From assembly GCA_003252455.1 (NCBI GenBank), contig QKED01000076.1:1-64000 (forward strand): DNA of 64,000 nucleotides, read 5' to 3'. The DNA comes from Gammaproteobacteria bacterium. Lineage in GTDB: Bacteria > Pseudomonadota > Gammaproteobacteria > Thiohalomonadales > Thiohalomonadaceae. Position 1 is the stretch's first letter. Every line of letters begins with the position of its first letter. Positions 59,284 through 64,000 of this stretch are shown piece after piece. The notes under the pieces are model-generated. The model had not been told where the DNA came from. It did no database searches and saw only the letters and a program-made list of their open reading frames with translations. The translations under genes and the position numbers were made by a program.

Positions 59284-59730
59284 ATGGCCCTGTTGCTGGT
59301 GTTGAACGGCCCCAACCTCAACCTGCTCGGCATCCGTGAGCCCGAACACTACGGGCGCGATACCCTGGACGATATCACCCGACGCCTGGCGCAGCGCGCC
59401 GAGGCGCTCGGGCATCGGCTCGATGCGCTGCAGAGCAACGCCGAGCACGTCTTGGTCGAGCGCGTCCACCAGGCCTACCTTGAAGGGGTCGACTTCATCA
59501 TCATCAATCCGGCCGCATTCACCCACACCAGTGTGGCGCTGCGCGATGCCTTGGCCGGGGTGAAGATCCCCTTCATCGAGGTCCACCTTTCCAATATCCA
59601 CAATAGAGAGCCGTTCCGACGCCACTCCTATTTCAGCGATCTGGCCGTCGGCCTGATCAGCGGGCTCGGTGCACACGGCTATGAACTGGCACTGGAGGCA
59701 GCGCTTGCGCGCCTCGCCACCCCCCAATAA
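59284..59730 (+). CDS. aroQ: Type II 3-dehydroquinate dehydratase
   Basis: Shikimate pathway enzyme (3-dehydroquinate to 3-dehydroshikimate). The type II hallmarks are [17 protein letters not shown] (catalytic Tyr at 23), [17 protein letters not shown] and [20 protein letters not shown] (His). 148 residues. GAGGAG precedes the ATG. Followed by accB, accC as in E. coli. Confidence 0.95.
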   Translation: MALLLVLNGPNLNLLGIREPEHYGRDTLDDITRRLAQRAEALGHRLDALQSNAEHVLVERVHQAYLEGVDFIIINPAAFTHTSVALRDALAGVKIPFIEVHLSNIHNREPFRRHSYFSDLAVGLISGLGAHGYELALEAALARLATPQ

Positions 59731-59749
59731 ACGAGAGCAGGTCACGACT

Positions 59750-60202
59750 ATGGACATTCGCAAGGTCAAGAAGCTGATTGAGTTGCTGGAAGAGTCCGGC
59801 ATCGCCGAGATCGAGATCCACGAGGGCGAGGAGTCTGTGCGCATCAGCCGTCATAGCTCCGGCGCCCCGGTGGCCTACGCCGCGGCCCCTATGCCCATGG
59901 CCGCTCCGGTCGCGCCCCCCGTGGCGACGCCAACCGCCGCCGAAGCCCCCAAGGAGGAGAAGCTCTCCGGTCACGCGGTCACCTCGCCCATCGTCGGGAC
60001 CTTCTACCGTGCCGCCACCCCGGGTGGGCGCTCCTTTGCCGAGGTGGGTCAGCCGGTCAGCGTCGGCGACACCCTCTGCATCATCGAGGCGATGAAGATG
60101 ATGAACCAGATCGAGGCCGACAAGGCCGGTGTGGTGAAGGAGATCCTGGTGGAGAACGGCAGCCCGGTCGAGTACGGCCAGCCCCTGTTCATCATCGGCT
60201 AA
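59750..60202 (+). CDS. accB: Biotin carboxyl carrier protein AccB
   Basis: BCCP subunit of acetyl-CoA carboxylase. The C-terminal biotinyl domain carries the biotin attachment site EAMKMM with K116. The Ala/Pro linker ([13 protein letters not shown]) is typical. 150 residues. ATG at 59750 fits the family's opening [13 protein letters not shown]. Confidence 0.96.
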   Translation: MDIRKVKKLIELLEESGIAEIEIHEGEESVRISRHSSGAPVAYAAAPMPMAAPVAPPVATPTAAEAPKEEKLSGHAVTSPIVGTFYRAATPGGRSFAEVGQPVSVGDTLCIIEAMKMMNQIEADKAGVVKEILVENGSPVEYGQPLFIIG

Positions 60203-60231
60203 TCGACTGCCAACGGGGTCTAATTACGCTT

Positions 60232-61572
60232 ATGTTTGAGAAAATCGTCATTGCCAATCGCGGCGAAATTGCCCTGCGCATCCTGCGTGCCTGCCGCGAA
60301 ATGGGGATCAAGACGGTGGCGGTGCACTCCTCTGCCGACCGTGATCTGAAACATGTCCGCCTGGCCGACGAGTCGGTCTGCATCGGTCCGCCCTCCTCGC
60401 TGGAGAGCTACCTCAACATGCCGGCGCTGATCAGCGCCGCCGAGGTGACCGATGCGGTGGCCATCCACCCCGGCTACGGCTTCCTCTCCGAGAATGCCGA
60501 CTTCGCCGAACGGGTGGAGCAGAGTGGCTTCACCTTCATCGGCCCGCGCCCGGAGACCATCCGTCTGATGGGCGACAAGGTTTCGGCCATCGAGTGTATG
60601 CGCGCCGCTGGCGTCCCCTGCGTGCCAGGCTCCGATGGTCCGGTGGGCGACGACCCGGACGAGGCGGTACGTATCGCCCGTCAGATCGGCTATCCGGTGA
60701 TCATCAAGGCCGCCGGTGGTGGCGGTGGTCGCGGCATGCGCGTGGTCCACAGCGAGGCCAACCTGCTCAACGCCATCTCCCTGACCAAGTCCGAGGCGGG
60801 CAGCGCCTTCGGTAACGATATGGTCTATATGGAGAAGTTCCTGGAGAACCCGCGTCACGTGGAGATCCAGGTGCTGGCCGACACCCACGGCAACGCCATC
60901 CACCTGGGCGAACGCGACTGCTCCATGCAACGCCGCCACCAGAAGGTGGTCGAGGAGGCCCCGGCCCCCGGCATCTCCCCCGAGCTGCGTGCCGAGATCG
61001 GTGGTCGCTGCGCCCGTGCCTGTATCGAGTTCGGTTATCGCGGTGCCGGTACTTTCGAATTCCTCTACGAAAACGGGGAGTTCTACTTCATCGAGATGAA
61101 CACCCGCGTGCAGGTGGAGCACCCGGTGACCGAACTGATCACCGGCGTGGATATCGTCAAAGAGCAGATCCGCATCGCCGCCGGTCTACCGCTCTCCTAC
61201 ACCCAGGACGACATCCAAATCCGCGGGCACGCCGTGGAGTGCCGCATCAACGCCGAAGACCCGGCCACCTTTATGCCCTCCCCCGGCACCATCACCAGTC
61301 TGCACTTCCCTGGTGGCCCGGGTGTGCGCGTCGACTCGCACATCTATAACGGCTACAAGGTGCCGCCCAACTACGACTCCATGATCGGCAAGCTCATCTG
61401 CCACGGCGAGACCCGCGATGCCGCCATGGCACGCATGCGCACCGCGCTCTCCGAGCTGATCATCGAGGGCATCAAGACCAATACCCCGCTGCACATGGAC
61501 ATCTGTGCCGATGCCAACTTCCTCGCCGGTGGTACCAACATCCACTACCTGGAGAAGAAGCTGGGGCTGTGA
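60232..61572 (+). CDS. accC: Biotin carboxylase AccC
   Basis: ATP-dependent carboxylation of biotin on AccB. 446 residues; motifs include [33 protein letters not shown] (ATP-grasp Gly loop) and [20 protein letters not shown]. Located 29 bp after accB, co-transcribed. Confidence 0.97.
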   Translation: MFEKIVIANRGEIALRILRACREMGIKTVAVHSSADRDLKHVRLADESVCIGPPSSLESYLNMPALISAAEVTDAVAIHPGYGFLSENADFAERVEQSGFTFIGPRPETIRLMGDKVSAIECMRAAGVPCVPGSDGPVGDDPDEAVRIARQIGYPVIIKAAGGGGGRGMRVVHSEANLLNAISLTKSEAGSAFGNDMVYMEKFLENPRHVEIQVLADTHGNAIHLGERDCSMQRRHQKVVEEAPAPGISPELRAEIGGRCARACIEFGYRGAGTFEFLYENGEFYFIEMNTRVQVEHPVTELITGVDIVKEQIRIAAGLPLSYTQDDIQIRGHAVECRINAEDPATFMPSPGTITSLHFPGGPGVRVDSHIYNGYKVPPNYDSMIGKLICHGETRDAAMARMRTALSELIIEGIKTNTPLHMDICADANFLAGGTNIHYLEKKLGL

Positions 61573-61629
61573 CCCGATGTGGGTGTGGGATCGCCCCACA
61601 CCCACCCCGGCCCCAGCCAAGGAGCGCCC

Positions 61630-62502
61630 ATGGCCTGGCTACAACTGATCCTCGAATCCGACAAGGCCCACGCCGAACCGTGGTCCGACCTCCTGAGCGA
61701 ACTGGGTGCCGCCGCGGTGACCCTGCTCGACGCCGCCGACCAACCCCTCTACGAGCCGCCCCCCGGCGCCACACCGCTGTGGGATGCCATGCGCGTGGTC
61801 GGGCTGTTCGATGCCGAGACCGAGATGGAACCGGTTCTGCTGCAACTCGCCGCCACCCTCGAACCCGAACCGCTGCCGCCCCTGCGCATCGAGCAACTCG
61901 AAGAGAAGGACTGGTCGCGCGTCTGGATGGACGCCTTCAAACCGATGCGCTTTGGCCAGCGCACCTGGATCGTCCCCTCCTGGCACCAACCACCCGAGCC
62001 CGAACAGGTCAACATCCTGCTCGACCCAGGCCTCGCCTTCGGCACCGGTACCCACCCCACCACCCACCTCTGCCTGGAGTGGCTCGACGGCCTCGACCTG
62101 ACAGGCAAGGTGGTGCTCGACTTTGGCTGCGGCTCCGGCATCCTCGCCATTGCCGCCAGCCTGCTCGGTGCCGCCTCTGTCTATGGCATCGACAATGACC
62201 CCCAAGCGCTCCTCGCCAGCCGCGACAACGCCGAACGCAACCAGGTCGAGCTACCCGTCTATCTGCCTGAGCAGGACCCGGGTGGCAAGGTCGATATACT
62301 GGTGGCCAACATCCTCGCCGGCCCCCTGGTCTCACTGGCCCCCCTGTTCGCCACCCGGCTCGATGCGGGCGGGCTCATCGCCCTCTCCGGCATCCTACCG
62401 ACCCAGGCCCAGATGGTGCTCGACGCCTATGCCCCATGGTTCGACCTGGCACCGCCGGTTGAGTACGACGAGTGGGTACGCATCAACGGAGTGCGTAAAT
62501 GA
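61630..62502 (+). CDS. prmA: Ribosomal protein L11 methyltransferase
   Basis: SAM-dependent methyltransferase that modifies L11. 290 residues. SAM-binding motif [15 protein letters not shown] and NILA (VANILAGPL) are present. ATG at 61630 has AAGGAG upstream; a 17-residue in-frame extension is not favoured. It overlaps the next gene (ATGA). Confidence 0.94.
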   Translation: MAWLQLILESDKAHAEPWSDLLSELGAAAVTLLDAADQPLYEPPPGATPLWDAMRVVGLFDAETEMEPVLLQLAATLEPEPLPPLRIEQLEEKDWSRVWMDAFKPMRFGQRTWIVPSWHQPPEPEQVNILLDPGLAFGTGTHPTTHLCLEWLDGLDLTGKVVLDFGCGSGILAIAASLLGAASVYGIDNDPQALLASRDNAERNQVELPVYLPEQDPGGKVDILVANILAGPLVSLAPLFATRLDAGGLIALSGILPTQAQMVLDAYAPWFDLAPPVEYDEWVRINGVRK

Positions 62503-63896
62503 GCGAGCCGACGACCATCCACATCCGCTGCCCCGGCTGCGGCTCTGTCTACCAGAGCACGCCGGAGATGTGGCCACGCTTCAGCGGACATGTGGAGTGT
62601 CACGACTGCCATAAGGTGTTCACCGGACGAGCCAACCGCGTCCAACCAGACCCCAACGGCGGCTGGAAACGACAGGTCGTCGAGGAGCCCGAGCCTCAAG
62701 AGGCGGACGAGGGTGACGAGGTGATCACCCTCTCCGCGAGCATGGAGCTACCCGCCGATGAAGATATGACGGGGGCACTGCCGACACTCGGCGCACACAA
62801 GGCGAGCCCTGCCCCTGTGGAAGAGCTGGCGGGGCTGACCGCCGGGCGCGACGCCCCGAGTCTGGACCACCTCGACCCCATCGCGCCCCTCAGCGCCAAG
62901 GAGGAGGCCGACGTGAAGGGCGAGCGCACGCCGCTCACACCCATCCAAAATCCCCCGCCTGCGCCAAAGCGGCCTGGGACCAAGGCCGGGCACAGCGCCG
63001 CGCTTGGCGTGCTCTACTCCACCCCGAACATCCCCAAACGTACATCGGCCAAGCCGACTCTACCCGCCGGGGACGGCGCTCCGGGCCCCACGGACAAGGC
63101 GGGCATACCGAGAGAGGCGAACGCGTCAACGGCGCCGACCACCCCGGTCGACGCGGCCACGGTTGTGCAGGCTACCGCCCAGGCCCCCGTTACGCCGCCC
63201 GCACCCGTAAGTACGACCCCGTCGGTCATGCAGACCCCACAGAGCACTGGCCGACCGACCAAGACACCGGATGTCGCGCCCACCCCTGCCATAGCGGGTA
63301 CGACGCAGCCGTTGAGCCTAGTCGCCCCTCCCCCGAGCCTACGTGAGCGCCTGGTCGCCTTCGATGGGCAGGTCGAGCGCGCCCTCGAACCACTGGCACG
63401 GCGCCCTTGGATGCGCCGAGCCCACGCACGCTGGCCACGCCAACGGGTGATGAGGTACGGCAGTCTGCTCCTCGGGTTCATCTTGCTGGCACAGGTCGCG
63501 CTGGCCGCCCTCTCGTACGCCCTGCTGGAACCGGAGTCGAACCAGAGTGTGGTCAACCTCTGCCGCGCCCTGGGTTGTCCCATCCCGGAGCGCTTCGACC
63601 CGCACTCTTTTGTCATCGATGGTGTGGCCCTCGGGCCACACCCCGATCACCCCAATGCCCTTCTGCTGGAGGCGGAGCTGACCAACGGGGCCCCCTTCGC
63701 TCAGGGCTGGCCGATCCTGGAGATGCAGCTGCTCGACGCCGAGGGTAAGACTATCGCAGGCCGCCTGCTTGCCCCTCAGGAGTACCTCGGCCACCCCGAA
63801 GAGGGACAATTGGCGCCCGCCCAGAAGAGCCATTTCGAGCTCGCCCTGCTCGCCCCACCACACCCGGTGGCACGGGTCGAGCTGCTCCCACGCTGA
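62499..63896 (+). CDS. Zinc-ribbon and DUF3426 domain membrane protein
   Basis: An N-terminal zinc ribbon with two CxxC pairs (CPGC and CHDC, residues 11-37), then a long Pro/Ala/Thr-rich low-complexity region (about 60-290), one membrane helix (about 322-343) and a C-terminal periplasmic DUF3426 domain (about 347-465). It is translationally coupled to prmA. This architecture occurs next to prmA or dusB-fis in many gammaproteobacteria; function unknown. Confidence 0.85.
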   Translation: MSEPTTIHIRCPGCGSVYQSTPEMWPRFSGHVECHDCHKVFTGRANRVQPDPNGGWKRQVVEEPEPQEADEGDEVITLSASMELPADEDMTGALPTLGAHKASPAPVEELAGLTAGRDAPSLDHLDPIAPLSAKEEADVKGERTPLTPIQNPPPAPKRPGTKAGHSAALGVLYSTPNIPKRTSAKPTLPAGDGAPGPTDKAGIPREANASTAPTTPVDAATVVQATAQAPVTPPAPVSTTPSVMQTPQSTGRPTKTPDVAPTPAIAGTTQPLSLVAPPPSLRERLVAFDGQVERALEPLARRPWMRRAHARWPRQRVMRYGSLLLGFILLAQVALAALSYALLEPESNQSVVNLCRALGCPIPERFDPHSFVIDGVALGPHPDHPNALLLEAELTNGAPFAQGWPILEMQLLDAEGKTIAGRLLAPQEYLGHPEEGQLAPAQKSHFELALLAPPHPVARVELLPR

Positions 63897-63997
63897 GGAT
63901 GCGATGCGTCGTCATGGGCTGCGGACAGCCGCGCACGCGGGCCCGACGCCCACCCTGCCGGCGCCCCGAGTGACCTGCGTCAAGGTGTTCGCATCCT
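63896..63997. other. Inverted repeat and possible structured RNA at end of window
   Basis: AGGATGCGA (63896-63904) pairs with TCGCATCCT (63989-63997), enclosing 84 bp. The following TTA may start a T-rich tail cut off by the window. In the conserved order, dusB-fis would be expected next. Confidence 0.4.
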
Positions 63998-64000
63998 TTA

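Overview
This window is chromosomal DNA from a high-GC gammaproteobacterium. The gene order matches the core gammaproteobacterial backbone: rluD-pgeF beside a divergent bamD; ubiH, pepP, ygfB, a zapB-like gene, zapA, 6S RNA, fthC; der-bamB-yfgM-hisS-ispG-rodZ-pilW-rlmN; the full isc operon with trmJ and suhB; fxsA-groES-groEL; and aroQ-accB-accC-prmA. The mixture of enterobacterial-type synteny with a ZapB-like protein of the TIGR02449 kind, cysE inside the isc locus and a PilW suggests a Chromatiales- or Pseudomonas-like lineage, but the sequence does not fix the genus. I found no rRNA, tRNA, CRISPR array, insertion sequence or prophage.

Layout. 1-4.2 kb is a signalling cluster: a class III nucleotide cyclase (cut by the window edge), a cyclic-nucleotide-binding protein with a degenerate GGDEF domain, and a GAF histidine kinase. 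4.3-9.2 kb (minus strand) holds a UMF1 transporter, a PlsC-type acyltransferase, peptide deformylase, a GcvR-like double-ACT protein, pgeF and rluD. 9.2-10.7 kb holds bamD and a nitroreductase. 10.7-17.0 kb carries a DUF2569 membrane protein and then the ubiH/pepP/ygfB/zapA/6S RNA/fthC block, with an inserted CAP-domain lipoprotein. 17.1-22.5 kb is a TonB-dependent receptor, a transporter-less ABC-type binding protein and a hybrid histidine kinase, which looks like one sensory unit. parC, a PstS-like binding protein and prfC follow.

28.2-30.8 kb contains two unrecognised small proteins, slyX and an Alg14/Alg13-like split glycosyltransferase pair. 30.8-42.1 kb is a long minus-strand string of genes (rlmN to a FeoB-associated Cys-rich peptide), most joined by 4-bp start/stop overlaps, in which feoAB is translationally coupled to der. 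42.3-51.1 kb is the Fe-S assembly (isc) operon with a second cysteine desulfurase, cysE and trmJ. An IscR-type operator overlaps the iscR promoter. suhB is divergent. A 670-bp gene-less gap and a Card1-like nuclease ORF separate suhB from groEL. groESL has a CIRCE operator over its promoter.

55.6-64 kb holds fxsA, cutA, a DsbD with a duplicated N-terminal domain, aroQ-accBC, prmA and a zinc-ribbon/DUF3426 protein. The candidates most worth following for undescribed biology are the TonB receptor/binding protein/kinase unit, the CAP lipoprotein with two calcium-loop-like inserts, the cyclase/cNMP/degenerate-GGDEF cluster, the Alg13/14-like pair, the duplicated-alpha DsbD and the Card1-like nuclease directly behind the groEL terminator.
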